From: CAVSRC01 sp963750065
GTDB lineage: Bacteria; Pseudomonadota; Alphaproteobacteria; Rhizobiales; Kaistiaceae
Length of the DNA stretch: 64,000 bases
Assembly (NCBI GenBank): GCA_963750065.1
Contig: CAVVPK010000036.1
Span: forward strand, 1-64,000
Direction of reading: 5' to 3'
Shown: positions 1-9,288 of the stretch, in pieces
Layout of the letters: each line of letters opens with the position of its first letter
How positions within the stretch are numbered: the first letter of the stretch is position 1
Program-made: the position numbers and the translations under genes
Notes under the pieces: model-generated
The model's database searches: none
Told to the model about the DNA's origin: nothing
What the model saw: the letters and a program-made list of their open reading frames with translations, nothing else

Positions 1-1
1 T

Positions 2-78
2 TGGTAGCGGAGGAGGGATTTGAACCCCCGACACGCGGATTATGATTCCGCTGCTCTAACCAGCTGAGCTACTCCGCC
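2..78 (-). tRNA. tRNA-Met (anticodon CAT), elongator type
   Basis: Read on the minus strand this folds as a complete cloverleaf: acceptor stem GGCGGAG/CTCCGCT, D-arm AGCTCAGCTGGTTAGAGC, anticodon stem GCGGA/TCCGC closing the 7-base loop ATCATAA with CAT at the anticodon position, a T-arm containing GGTTCAAAT, and an encoded 3' CCA. The body resembles elongator tRNA-Met. An initiator tRNA would differ in the acceptor end and carry GC pairs next to the anticodon loop. tRNA-Ile2 also has a CAT anticodon but a different acceptor and D-arm. Confidence 0.95.
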
Positions 79-320
79 CCGTGCCTTGCGGGCGTTGCGG
101 ATATAAGGAGGGAGGGCGAAGCCTGTCAAGCAAAGCCGGGCGCACCCCCGCGGCGGAATCTCAAGGAATCCGGCCCTTCGCCGCGACAACGCCCATACAC
201 CGGCCGGATGCCGTTAAGCAGCATCACGCAACCTTGCCGAAATTCGTCATTTTTCAACACCATCGGAGCGATATGACGCTATGAGGAAGCGTTCCGGCTG
301 ACTTTGGGGGCCTTTTCGAC

Positions 321-1664
<1,344 letters not shown>

Positions 1665-1776
1665 GGGCGTCGGCCGGGCCTCCTCGCCCCTTCCGCCGAC
1701 ATAGCGGTTGCGCAGGCGACCCGGCTTGCGTTAACGCACTCGCGCCAAGCGCACGCTCGTACCACCCGGAGCCGAA

Positions 1777-2649
1777 ATGATCGCCACCGACCCGCGCAAT
1801 CCCAAGGGCATCGTCTGGATCGCCTCCTATCCGAAATCCGGCAATACCTGGATGCGGGTCTATCTCTACCATCTGATGCGCCTGATGAACGGGCTGCCAC
1901 GCGCCGAAAACGACCTGCACGCGCTCGACAAGGCGAGCACCTACGAGGCCCGGCTGGTCGGCCTTTTCGAGGAGCTTCTCGGCAAGCCGCTGGCCACCGC
2001 TGGCCGCCAGGAGGTGGCGATCGTCCGTCCGCAGGTGCATGCGGCCATCGTTCAGCGCATCGGCAGCGTCTCGCTCATCAAGACCCACGCCGCGCTCGGC
2101 CAGCTCGGCAACATACCCACCCACAACCTCGCCGTTTCCGCCGGCACGATCTACATCGTGCGCGACCCGCGCGACGTCGCCGTCTCTCTGGCCGCGCACA
2201 ACGGCTCGACCGTCGACGCCGCCATCACCGACATGGCGACACAATCCTACGGCACGCAGAACAGCGACCAGGCCGCCTTCGAGGTTTGGGGCTCGTGGAG
2301 CGAGAACACAGTGAGCTGGACGGAGCCGCCGCACGACGCGGTGCTGGTAGTGCGCTACGAAGACATGCTCGGCGACCCGACGCCGACCTTCACCGCCGTT
2401 GCCAGCCACCTGCGCCAGAGGCCGACGCCGGAGCAGATCGCCGAAGCGATCGAACTGTCTTCGTTCAAGGAGCTGCGCGACGCCGAGATCGCCGCCGGCG
2501 ACTTCCGCGAACGCTCGGAGCGCGCCGACCGTTTCTTCCGCGAGGGCCGCGCCGGCGAGTGGCGCGAAAAGCTGAGCCCCGACCAGGTCAAGCGCATCGA
2601 GGACACCCACGGCGCGCAGATGATCAAGTTCGGCTATCTGGCGAACTGA
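1777..2649 (+). CDS. Sulfotransferase-domain protein
   Basis: A 290-residue protein of the PAPS-dependent sulfotransferase superfamily. The 5'-phosphosulfate loop YPKSGNTW (18-25) follows a short beta strand. The second PAPS-contact region is the IYIVRDPRDVAVSL segment in the middle of the protein, with the RDPRD arginine and aspartates. The ATG at 1777 follows a GGAG Shine-Dalgarno. It should transfer sulfate from PAPS to a hydroxyl or amine acceptor; nothing in the sequence or neighbours identifies the acceptor. It is codirectional with glmM but separated by 112 bases, so a shared transcript is possible and unproved. Confidence 0.85.
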   Translation: MIATDPRNPKGIVWIASYPKSGNTWMRVYLYHLMRLMNGLPRAENDLHALDKASTYEARLVGLFEELLGKPLATAGRQEVAIVRPQVHAAIVQRIGSVSLIKTHAALGQLGNIPTHNLAVSAGTIYIVRDPRDVAVSLAAHNGSTVDAAITDMATQSYGTQNSDQAAFEVWGSWSENTVSWTEPPHDAVLVVRYEDMLGDPTPTFTAVASHLRQRPTPEQIAEAIELSSFKELRDAEIAAGDFRERSERADRFFREGRAGEWREKLSPDQVKRIEDTHGAQMIKFGYLAN

Positions 2650-2764
2650 CCCCGAACCGGCACGTGCTCACTCCCGCGTGACGAGGCGCGCGCGGCGCGC
2701 CGCGAACCTCGAGGCCTGCCTTCGGCGGGCTCCTCGGGATGAGGCCTTGATTCCTGGGAGCGCC

Positions 2765-3652
2765 CTACTCACGGCCGGTGCCAATGCCCTCAAGCGCCCG
2801 CCGGGCCATGAGGATGGCACCATCGACGGCATCGGCTTCGGGCTCCACCAGGAAGGGCAGCAGCACCGGCTGCAGCCACGGGAAGAGGTGCGGAAAGATG
2901 CCCCCGATCATGGCGACAGCAGGAGCGCCGAGATCGAGCAGGCAGTTGATCATCCGCGCCGCGTCGGCAGCCGCCTCGAGCAGGATGGGAACCGCCAGCG
3001 CATCGCGATTGTCGGCATGGGTGAACACCCGCGGCGCGAAGCTGCCGAAATCGCCCGGCGTCGCGGAACCGGCCCAGATCACCATCTTCTGCGGATCGCC
3101 GTCGAAGACCGACAGGATGTCCTCGGCCAGCGGCGTCATCGGCGCCATGCCCTCCCGCGCCCAGATCGAGCGGCGCAGTGCCGTGCGGCCGATCGCCATG
3201 CCGCTGCCGTCGTCGGCGATGTCGGCACCCCAGCCGCCGACATTGGTGCGTCGTCCATCGACCACCGCCAGTCCGGCCGCGCCGGTGCCGAGAATGAGGA
3301 TGGCGCCGTCGCGCCCGCCAAAGGCGCCCAGCCATGCGGCATAGGAATCGGTATCGGCGACCAGGCTGGCAAAGGGATGCGGCCATTCGTAAACCGACTG
3401 CAGGTCTTCGTCCTGCTGGGTGCCGGCAAGGCCGAGGCCGGCATGGATGTGGCCGAAATCCGCCTCGCCGAGACCGGCGACGGCGAGCGCCTGGCGGCAG
3501 GCGGCCATCATGCCGTTGAAGGCGGATTCGCGCAGGCGCGCATTGGCTGCGCCACCCGCACCTTCGCCGAGAAGTTGACCGGACGCATCGCGCAGCCGCG
3601 CACGGCAGCGGCTGCCGCCGCCGTCAACGCCGATGAAGAGGTCTTCCGCCAT
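2765..3652 (-). CDS. N-acetylglucosamine kinase-like protein, BadF/BadG/BcrA/BcrD ATPase family
   Basis: A 295-residue ASKHA-fold kinase. The N-terminal phosphate-1 loop reads IGVDGGGSRCRARL, and a second nucleotide-binding loop ILGTGAAGLAV lies in the middle. The family includes bacterial and eukaryotic GlcNAc kinases. A role in phosphorylating an amino sugar, for example GlcNAc from cell-wall recycling, is inferred. The ATG at 3652 directly precedes the conserved FIGVDGG strand. A second, unrelated ROK-type amino-sugar kinase lies at 50960. No CoA-ligase-reductase genes are nearby, which argues against the benzoyl-CoA reductase branch of the family. Confidence 0.82.
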   Translation of the reverse strand: MAEDLFIGVDGGGSRCRARLRDASGQLLGEGAGGAANARLRESAFNGMMAACRQALAVAGLGEADFGHIHAGLGLAGTQQDEDLQSVYEWPHPFASLVADTDSYAAWLGAFGGRDGAILILGTGAAGLAVVDGRRTNVGGWGADIADDGSGMAIGRTALRRSIWAREGMAPMTPLAEDILSVFDGDPQKMVIWAGSATPGDFGSFAPRVFTHADNRDALAVPILLEAAADAARMINCLLDLGAPAVAMIGGIFPHLFPWLQPVLLPFLVEPEADAVDGAILMARRALEGIGTGRE

Positions 3653-3780
3653 GTGCCCGCATTCCCTGCCTTGCCTGACCGGCGCTGATATAGCACAGAC
3701 GGCGGGTGCGGGAACGGGACGAAGGGTTGTAGTGGCGGAAACGCCCGCCCTCGACAGCGCATGCGGCGCGGCAGCGGGAC

Positions 3781-4410
3781 TTAAACTCGCTCGAAGACCA
3801 GCAGCGTGTAGATGCCGAGCGGCTGCAGGCTCTTGCGCTCGATCTCCTTCATGCCCGGCTGACCGAGCACGCGCGCGACGGGAAATTCCGGGTTCCAGCC
3901 GAGCGCGGCGGAATAGCGCGACAGCCAGCGTTCGAAGGCGGCGCGCGGGCCGCTCTCGGCGGAGAAATGGTTGGCCAGAACGATGCGCCCACCGGGCCGC
4001 ACCACGCGCACCGCCTCGGCAAGCACCGCGATCGGGTCCGGCACCACCGTGATCAGGAACATGGCGACCGCCGCATCGAAACTGTGGTCGGGAAAGGCGA
4101 GCCTGGTCGCATCCGCCTCGGCGAGCTGGTCGACATTGCCGAGTTTCTGGTGCTCGACGCGGCTGCGCGCGCGCGCCAGCATGTCGGGGCTGAGGTCGAT
4201 ACCGGTGATGCGGTGCTCTGGCTTGTAGCGCGGCAGCGCCAGCCCGGTGCCCACCCCGATCTCGAGGATGCGGCCCGGATCGAGTGCGTTCAGCACCCGC
4301 ATGGTCCGGTTGATCGCGGTATGGGTGATGACGCCGAAGATGGCGTCATAGACCGGCGCCCAGCGGGCATAGGCGGCGACGATATGGGCGTCGTCGAGTT
4401 CGGAGGCCAC
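3781..4410 (-). CDS. pmtA: Class I SAM methyltransferase, PmtA-like (phosphatidylethanolamine N-methyltransferase, Rhodobacter type)
   Basis: A 209-residue Rossmann methyltransferase. SAM motif I is ILEIGVGTGLALP, the acidic end of motif II is ITGIDLSPDML, and a UbiE-like post-motif ends VVRPGGRIVLANHF. Length and the N-terminal YARWAPVYDAIFG block fit the small soluble Rhodobacter-type PmtA, which makes phosphatidylcholine by methylating phosphatidylethanolamine at the inner membrane face. Specificity is inferred from this resemblance; a UbiE-like or generic methyltransferase is the alternative. It begins 9 bases after the mnmA stop on the same strand, so the two are probably cotranscribed. 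Confidence 0.75.
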   Translation of the reverse strand: MASELDDAHIVAAYARWAPVYDAIFGVITHTAINRTMRVLNALDPGRILEIGVGTGLALPRYKPEHRITGIDLSPDMLARARSRVEHQKLGNVDQLAEADATRLAFPDHSFDAAVAMFLITVVPDPIAVLAEAVRVVRPGGRIVLANHFSAESGPRAAFERWLSRYSAALGWNPEFPVARVLGQPGMKEIERKSLQPLGIYTLLVFERV

Positions 4411-4419
4411 CGGCGCTCC

Positions 4420-5616
4420 TCAGACGACGACCGCGGGAGCGGACGGCGCCGCAACCAGACGGCGGAGCGCCCGCTCGGCGATGCCAGCGCGTTCGGCGCG
4501 TTCGATCCAGCCGCCGCCGAGCACGCGCGAGCCCGGCTGATCGTCCTGGTAGAAGACGCAGGCCTGGCCGGCGGCAACTCCGGTCTCGCCGTCGCTGAGG
4601 TCGACATGCACGCGGCCGTCGACCTGGAACAGGCGCGCCGGCATGGGCGGCCGAGTCGAGCGCACGCGCGCCATCAGGGCAAGGCCCTCGGCCGGGATGT
4701 CAGCCAGCGTCTCGTCGCCGAGCCAGTTCACCGCGCGCAGGTGAAGCCGGCGCGTCGCCAGTGCCTCGCGTGGGCCGACGATGACACGCCGGCCGGCGGG
4801 ATCGAGGTGGATGACATAGAGCGGCTCGCCGATCGCCACGCCGATGCCGCGGCGCTGGCCGACGGTGTAGTGGATGATGCCCTGGTGACGGCCGAGCACG
4901 CGCCCGTCGATATGGACGATGTCGCCCGCCTCGCCGGCACCAGGCTTCAGCCGCTCGATCACCTCGGCATAGTGGCCCTGCGGCACGAAGCAGATGTCCT
5001 GGCTGTCGTGCTTGTCGGCGATCGCCAGCCCCAGTTCGCGCGCCGCCGCGCGCGTCTCGGCCTTGGTCATGGTGCCGAGCGGGAAGCGCAGATAATCGAG
5101 CTGCGCCTGCGTGGTGGCGAAGAGGAAGTAGCTCTGGTCGCGATCGGCATCGACCGGCCGATAGAGCGCACGGGAATTGCCGCGCTGGCGGCTGGTGACG
5201 TAGTGCCCGGTCGCCAGCGCCGCCGCGCCGAGCTTGCGGGCGGTATCGAGCAGGTCGTGGAACTTGACGATCTGGTTGCAGGCAACGCAGGGCACCGGCG
5301 TCTCGCCGGCGATGTAGCTCGCGGCGAAGCCGTCGATGACGGATTCCTTGAAGCGCTGCTCGTAGTCGAGAACGTAATGCGGGATGCCCAGCGCCTCGGC
5401 CACCCGGCGGGCGTCGTGGATATCCTGGCCGGCGCAGCAGGCCCCCTTGCGATGGGTCGCCTCGCCATGGTCGTAGAGCTGCAGCGTGACGCCGACCACG
5501 TCGTAGCCGGCATGCTTGAACAGGCCGGCAACGACCGAAGAGTCGACGCCGCCCGACATGGCGACGACAACGCGCGTCCGCTCCGGACGGCCCGGAAGAT
5601 CAAGATCCACAGACAT
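4420..5616 (-). CDS. mnmA: tRNA-specific 2-thiouridylase MnmA
   Basis: Installs the 2-thio group on U34 of Lys, Glu and Gln tRNAs, using ATP to adenylate the base and a persulfide to deliver sulfur. The 398-residue protein has the PP-loop SGGVDSS (21-27), the nucleophile Cys113 in VACNQIVKF and the persulfide Cys209 in DSQDICFVPQG, followed by the central and C-terminal beta domains. The ATG at 5616 gives a short N-terminal lead-in before the first strand. It faces away from sciP, and the 277-base gap between them holds both promoters; I saw no convincing operator there. Confidence 0.97.
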   Translation of the reverse strand: MSVDLDLPGRPERTRVVVAMSGGVDSSVVAGLFKHAGYDVVGVTLQLYDHGEATHRKGACCAGQDIHDARRVAEALGIPHYVLDYEQRFKESVIDGFAASYIAGETPVPCVACNQIVKFHDLLDTARKLGAAALATGHYVTSRQRGNSRALYRPVDADRDQSYFLFATTQAQLDYLRFPLGTMTKAETRAAARELGLAIADKHDSQDICFVPQGHYAEVIERLKPGAGEAGDIVHIDGRVLGRHQGIIHYTVGQRRGIGVAIGEPLYVIHLDPAGRRVIVGPREALATRRLHLRAVNWLGDETLADIPAEGLALMARVRSTRPPMPARLFQVDGRVHVDLSDGETGVAAGQACVFYQDDQPGSRVLGGGWIERAERAGIAERALRRLVAAPSAPAVVV

Positions 5617-5893
5617 CGCCGTTGTATCGATCGGCCTTTATTGTCGGACGGCTACAAGGCGGCCGCCGGGCGCTCACGCCAGAAACGCGGAACCGGTCAA
5701 GGAGGCCCGCTCTGGCCGAGGTGACTATAGTGGCGATCGGCCCGGCTTCAAGGCCGGATTTCCCGTGCGACCCCGGCATTTCGCAGCAAACCTCCCGAAA
5801 AGTCTTACCGATTTGTTGCTCACCGCTTAGGCGAATTTTAAGGCCAGCCTACTAGGATTTGCGGGTAATTGGTCAGGTCGAGTAGAGCGTAAA

Positions 5894-6169
5894 ATGACCG
5901 AACAGATGCGTCCGCGCGTAAAATACGTCATCGGGCCCGATGGGAGTCCGTTGACGATCGCGGATTTGCCACCGCGCAATACCAAGCGCTGGGTGATCCG
6001 CCGCAAGGCGGAGGTTGTCGCCGCTGTCCGCGGCGGCCTGCTCAGCCTTGAGGAGGCTTGCGCCCGCTATACTCTGACGGTCGAGGAGTTCCTCTCCTGG
6101 CAGCAGTCGATCGAGGAGCACGGCCTCGCCGGCCTGCGCACCACCCGCATTCAGCAGTATCGCGGCTGA
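5894..6169 (+). CDS. sciP: SciP, small CtrA inhibitory protein (DUF1153)
   Basis: A 91-residue basic protein with the DUF1153 helix-turn-helix. The conserved core starts at IGPDG, continues through RWVIRRKAEVVAAV, and ends with the recognition region YTLTVEEFLSWQ. In Caulobacter SciP binds DNA-bound CtrA and blocks activation of CtrA target genes in G1. The length and full core are intact, so a working copy is expected. It stands alone and converges on the hydrolase gene at 6240. The CtrA, DivK, PleD and ChpT genes of the same circuit lie 20-27 kb to the right. Confidence 0.93.
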   Translation: MTEQMRPRVKYVIGPDGSPLTIADLPPRNTKRWVIRRKAEVVAAVRGGLLSLEEACARYTLTVEEFLSWQQSIEEHGLAGLRTTRIQQYRG

Positions 6170-6172
6170 AGC

Positions 6173-6235
6173 AGCGAATAGCGAAATGGCGAATAGTGAA
6201 TAGAGCTATTCGCTACCCCCTACTCCCTATTCGCT
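6173..6235. repeat. Intergenic inverted repeat between convergent genes
   Basis: AGCGAATAG (6173-6181) is the exact reverse complement of CTATTCGCT at both 6206-6214 and 6227-6235, so two alternative hairpins can form. The element fills the gap between the convergent sciP and hydrolase genes. A related sequence lies at 30640-30702, again between convergent genes. It may act as a bidirectional transcript end or belong to a dispersed repeat family. Confidence 0.7.
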
Positions 6236-6239
6236 CCTA

Positions 6240-6938
6240 TCACATCTCCACCGCTTTCCCCCGCTTCGGCACCAGCACTTTCGTCGCCGCACCTTTCATC
6301 TCGGCGATGAACGTGTCGGGCGTCGGATCGAGCAGCCCGAACGTGCCGTAGTGGCAGGGGATCGCGGTCTCGAAGTGGAAGAAGCGCTTGCAGGCGATTG
6401 CCGCCAGTCGCGCCCCCATGGTGAAGCGGTCGCCGATCGGCACGATGCCGATCTTCGGCTGGTAGATCTCGTCGATCAGCGCCATGTCGGAAAAGATGCC
6501 GGTGTCGCCCATGTGGATGAGCGTCTTCTCGCCCTTTGCCATGAGCACGATGCCGCCGGGGTTGCCGAGATACTGACCGGTGCCGCCGGCCGCATCGTCC
6601 GACGAGGAATGCCAGGCCGGCACATAGGCCACCGAGAAGCCGTCGAAGGCGAGTTCGCCGCCGTGATTGATCGGCGTCGTCTCAGCCACGCCCTTGGCTT
6701 CGAGGAAGTCGCAGACCTCCGGATTGGCGACCAGCAGCGCCCCGGTCTCCTTGCAGATCTCGACGGTCGAACCGATGTGGTCGTTGTGGCCGTGGGAAAG
6801 GACGACATGGGTGGCGCCGGCCCAGGCCGCCTTGGGATCGCCCGTGAAGGTCGGATTGCGGACGAACGGATCGATCATCACCACGGCACCGGCATAATCC
6901 ACACGGAAAGCCGAGTGCCCGAACCAGGTCACTTTCAT
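6240..6938 (-). CDS. UPF0173 metal-dependent hydrolase (metallo-beta-lactamase fold)
   Basis: A 232-residue YtkL/UlaG-type hydrolase. It starts with the conserved MKVTWFGHSAFRV strand and has the metal-binding motif LSHGHNDHIG, a further His in PAWHSSS, and Asp in HMGDTGIF. The ATG at 6938 is preceded by AGGGGGA. An upstream in-frame ATG would add 81 residues of unconserved sequence overlapping the divergent ruvX region, so it was rejected. The substrate is unknown; UlaG-like relatives open lactones or phosphodiesters. Confidence 0.9.
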   Translation of the reverse strand: MKVTWFGHSAFRVDYAGAVVMIDPFVRNPTFTGDPKAAWAGATHVVLSHGHNDHIGSTVEICKETGALLVANPEVCDFLEAKGVAETTPINHGGELAFDGFSVAYVPAWHSSSDDAAGGTGQYLGNPGGIVLMAKGEKTLIHMGDTGIFSDMALIDEIYQPKIGIVPIGDRFTMGARLAAIACKRFFHFETAIPCHYGTFGLLDPTPDTFIAEMKGAATKVLVPKRGKAVEM

Positions 6939-7020
6939 GGATCGATTTCCCCCTGATTTTTCTTGAACTTGTCGCTCTACCAGCCAATCTGGCGCGCGTG
7001 ACACGCAAAGCAAACCCCAA

Positions 7021-7503
7021 ATGCCACAAATGAGCGCCCTCGACGCTGGAACGGACCTCGCTGCCTTTACGGCCGCGCTGCCGCCAGCGGGGGCCTTGCT
7101 CGGCCTCGACCTCGGCACCAAGACCATCGGCCTGGCGCTGTCCGATACGCGCCGGCAGATCGCCACGCCGCTTTTCACCATTCAGCGCACCAAGTTCACC
7201 GCGGACGCAAGACAACTGATCGAGGCCGCCACCGAGCACGCCGTCGCCGGGCTGGTGCTCGGCCTGCCGCTCAACATGGACGGCTCCGAGGGGCCGCGGG
7301 TGCAGGCGACGCGCGCCTTCGCCCGCAACCTCGCCCGGCTGACCGGGCTTCCCATCCTGTTCTGGGACGAGCGCCTCTCGACCGCCGCCGTCACCCGCAC
7401 GCTCATCGATGCCGATACCAGCCGCAAGCGCCGCGGCGAGGTGGTCGACAAGATGGCGGCGGCCTACATCCTGCAGGGCGCGCTCGACCGCATGGGGCGG
7501 TGA
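7021..7503 (+). CDS. ruvX: Holliday junction resolvase-like RuvX/YqgF
   Basis: A 160-residue RNase H-fold nuclease of the YqgF family, linked to Holliday-junction resolution and 16S rRNA 5'-end maturation. The first acidic strand is LLGLDLGTKTIGLALSD, the central strand is LVLGLPLNMDG, and the FWDERLST motif and a C-terminal Asp (VVDKMAA) complete the active site. The start could be the ATG at 7021 or the in-frame ATG at 7030; neither has a strong ribosome-binding site. The divergent hydrolase start is 82 bases away. Confidence 0.93.
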   Translation: MPQMSALDAGTDLAAFTAALPPAGALLGLDLGTKTIGLALSDTRRQIATPLFTIQRTKFTADARQLIEAATEHAVAGLVLGLPLNMDGSEGPRVQATRAFARNLARLTGLPILFWDERLSTAAVTRTLIDADTSRKRRGEVVDKMAAAYILQGALDRMGR

Positions 7504-7537
7504 TAGACATTTATTTGGGAGGGGAGAGTTCGTGACC

Positions 7538-8524
7538 ATGAGCACGCGCAAACTCGGCAGCCAGGGACTGGAAGTATCGGCGATCGGCCTCGGCTGCATG
7601 GGCATGAGCCAGTCCTACGGTCCGGCGGACGAAGCCGAGTCGATCGCCACGCTGTATCGCGCCATCGACCTCGGTTGCACCTTCCTCGACACCGCCGAAG
7701 TCTACGGCCCCTTCAAGAACGAAGACCTGCTCGGCCGCGCCCTTGCCAGCCGGCGCCACCAGGTGACGATCGCCACCAAATTCGGCTTCCACTTCGACAA
7801 CGGCCCACAGCGCTCCGGCCTCGACAGCAGCCCGGCACGCATCCGCGCGGCGGTGGACGGCTCGCTCAAGCGGCTCAAGACCGACCATATCGACCTCCTC
7901 TATCAGCACCGGGTCGACCCGGCCGTGCCGATGGAGGACGTCGCCGGCGCCGTCGCCGATCTCATCGCTGCCGGCAAGGTGCGCTATTTCGGCTTGTCTG
8001 AGGCGGGCGTCGCCAACATCCGCCGCGCCCACGCCGTCCAGCCGCTGAGCGCGCTGCAGAGCGAATATTCGCTGTGGGAGCGGAACCTGGAAGCCGACAT
8101 CATTCCGGTGCTGCGCGAACTGGGCATCGGGCTCGTCCCCTTCTCGCCGCTCGGCCGCGGCTTCCTGACCGGCACGGTGAAGCGTGCCGAGGAGTATCCG
8201 GAAGACGACTTCCGCCACCGCGATCCGCGCTATCAGGGCGCCAACTACGACGCCAATGCCGCGGCGGCCGGCACGGTGCGTGAGATCGCGGCGGCCAAGG
8301 GCGCCAGAGCGGGGCAGATCGCGCTCGCCTGGCTGCTCCACAAGGGCGACGACATCGTTCCGATCCCCGGCACCAAGCGGCGGACCTATCTGGAGGAGAA
8401 CGTCGCCGCCGCCACGATCGCCCTCGATGCGGCCGATATGCAGGCCCTCGACGCGGCCCTGGCGGCGGGCAGGGTTTCCGGCGCGCGCTACAGCCCGGAG
8501 CGTATGGGGACGATCGACCGCTGA
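7538..8524 (+). CDS. Aldo/keto reductase
   Basis: A 328-residue NADPH-dependent aldo/keto reductase with a TIM barrel. The N-terminal beta hairpin is followed by IGLGCMGMS, the catalytic Asp and Tyr lie in DTAEVYG, the Lys in IATKFGF and the His in LLYQHRVDP. The C-terminal cofactor segment is VPIPGTKR. A purine-rich Shine-Dalgarno (7517-7528) serves either the ATG at 7538 or the in-frame GTG at 7532. It resembles the bacterial AKR13/YajO-type reductases of unassigned substrate. A second, diverged aldo/keto reductase lies at 30703. Confidence 0.9.
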   Translation: MSTRKLGSQGLEVSAIGLGCMGMSQSYGPADEAESIATLYRAIDLGCTFLDTAEVYGPFKNEDLLGRALASRRHQVTIATKFGFHFDNGPQRSGLDSSPARIRAAVDGSLKRLKTDHIDLLYQHRVDPAVPMEDVAGAVADLIAAGKVRYFGLSEAGVANIRRAHAVQPLSALQSEYSLWERNLEADIIPVLRELGIGLVPFSPLGRGFLTGTVKRAEEYPEDDFRHRDPRYQGANYDANAAAAGTVREIAAAKGARAGQIALAWLLHKGDDIVPIPGTKRRTYLEENVAAATIALDAADMQALDAALAAGRVSGARYSPERMGTIDR

Positions 8525-8612
8525 GGGGAGGCCGTGCTCCGTGGCGTCCCGGCGCCAAGTGGACATGCAGTCATCGCAGGAGCCGCTTGTCGCATCGCGT
8601 CCTTTCCATCGA

Positions 8613-8703
8613 CGTCATCACCGGGCTTGTCCCGGTGACCCACGCCTTGCGGAACTGCCGAGAAGAAAGACGTGGATGGCCGGGACGGAGCCCGACCATG
8701 ACG
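8613..8703. repeat. REP-like long imperfect palindrome
   Basis: The left arm starts CGTCATCACCGGGCTTGTCC and the right arm ends CCGACCATGACG. The arms are about 30 bases each and are imperfect reverse complements separated by about 28 bases, with a smaller perfect palindrome ACCGGG-CTTGT-CCCGGT inside the left arm. The form matches the dispersed intergenic palindromes common in Rhizobiales genomes. Confidence 0.75.
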
Positions 8704-8778
8704 AGGATGGGGCTCGGTTGCGGGCATACCCTCTCCTTCTCGCGAGCGGTTTGCTCCGAGCTATGAGACTCTCACCTC

Positions 8779-9248
8779 CCGGTCCGGCCTGCGGCCGTCC
8801 TCGCCTCTTTTTCCCGTCCCGGTCGCTTCGCTCCTCGCCTCTTGTTGGAGACGAGGGGGTGGCGGGCGCCCGGCGAATGCCGTGCGGTTACTCCGCGAAA
8901 CTGAGAGCGCTCACCGAGCGCCCGCCGCGGCGATTTTATCCCGTCTCCCGGCAGGCTCTTCGCCCCGAATTGAACCGTAGGGCTTCAGCCCTGAGGCCAG
9001 CCGGTCGCAAGACCGACGATCCCGCCAGGAACGCCCCGAGGGGGAAAGGTCGGAAGCCTCTCCCGAGCGGGGGCACCGCTCCGCTCCCCCCACGACGTTC
9101 CGGTCGACACGGGACCCCTTTGCGGGAGCGGACGAGCAGATCATCTCATGGGGTCAGAGGTGGGGGGATAGATTTCTTTTCTTGTGTCCCGGTCCAGCCA
9201 CGTTGTTCGATCCCGGTCGGGCCTTCGGCTGTCCTCGCCTCTTGTTTG
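8779..9248. repeat. Three degenerate copies of a CCGGTC...TCCTCGCCTCTT motif
   Basis: Copies lie at 8779-8810, 8819-8846 and 9213-9248. Each starts CCGGTC, has a short self-complementary GC segment (for example GGCCTGCGGCC or GGGCCTTCGGC), and ends (T)CCTCGCCTCTTGTT or a close variant. They are direct copies in the same orientation, two adjacent and one about 370 bases on. No function can be assigned. Confidence 0.55.
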
Positions 9249-9288
9249 TTGTCCCCGGTCGGCGAAACGGTGGGATAATCGGGCGCCC

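Larger units (their letters stand above)
8525..9288. other. 764-base gene-free, repeat-rich gap
   Basis: No open frame here has a ribosome-binding site or recognisable protein. The gap holds a long imperfect palindrome (8613-8703) and three copies of a short pyrimidine-rich motif (8779-8810, 8819-8846, 9213-9248), annotated separately. The remainder looks like decayed repeat sequence between the end of the aldo/keto reductase and the end of aidB, which converge on it. Confidence 0.7.

Noticed and set aside
3967..5724. 585-codon plus-strand frame over mnmA and the methyltransferase
   Set aside because: Antisense to two well-supported genes and compositionally typical of a shadow frame.
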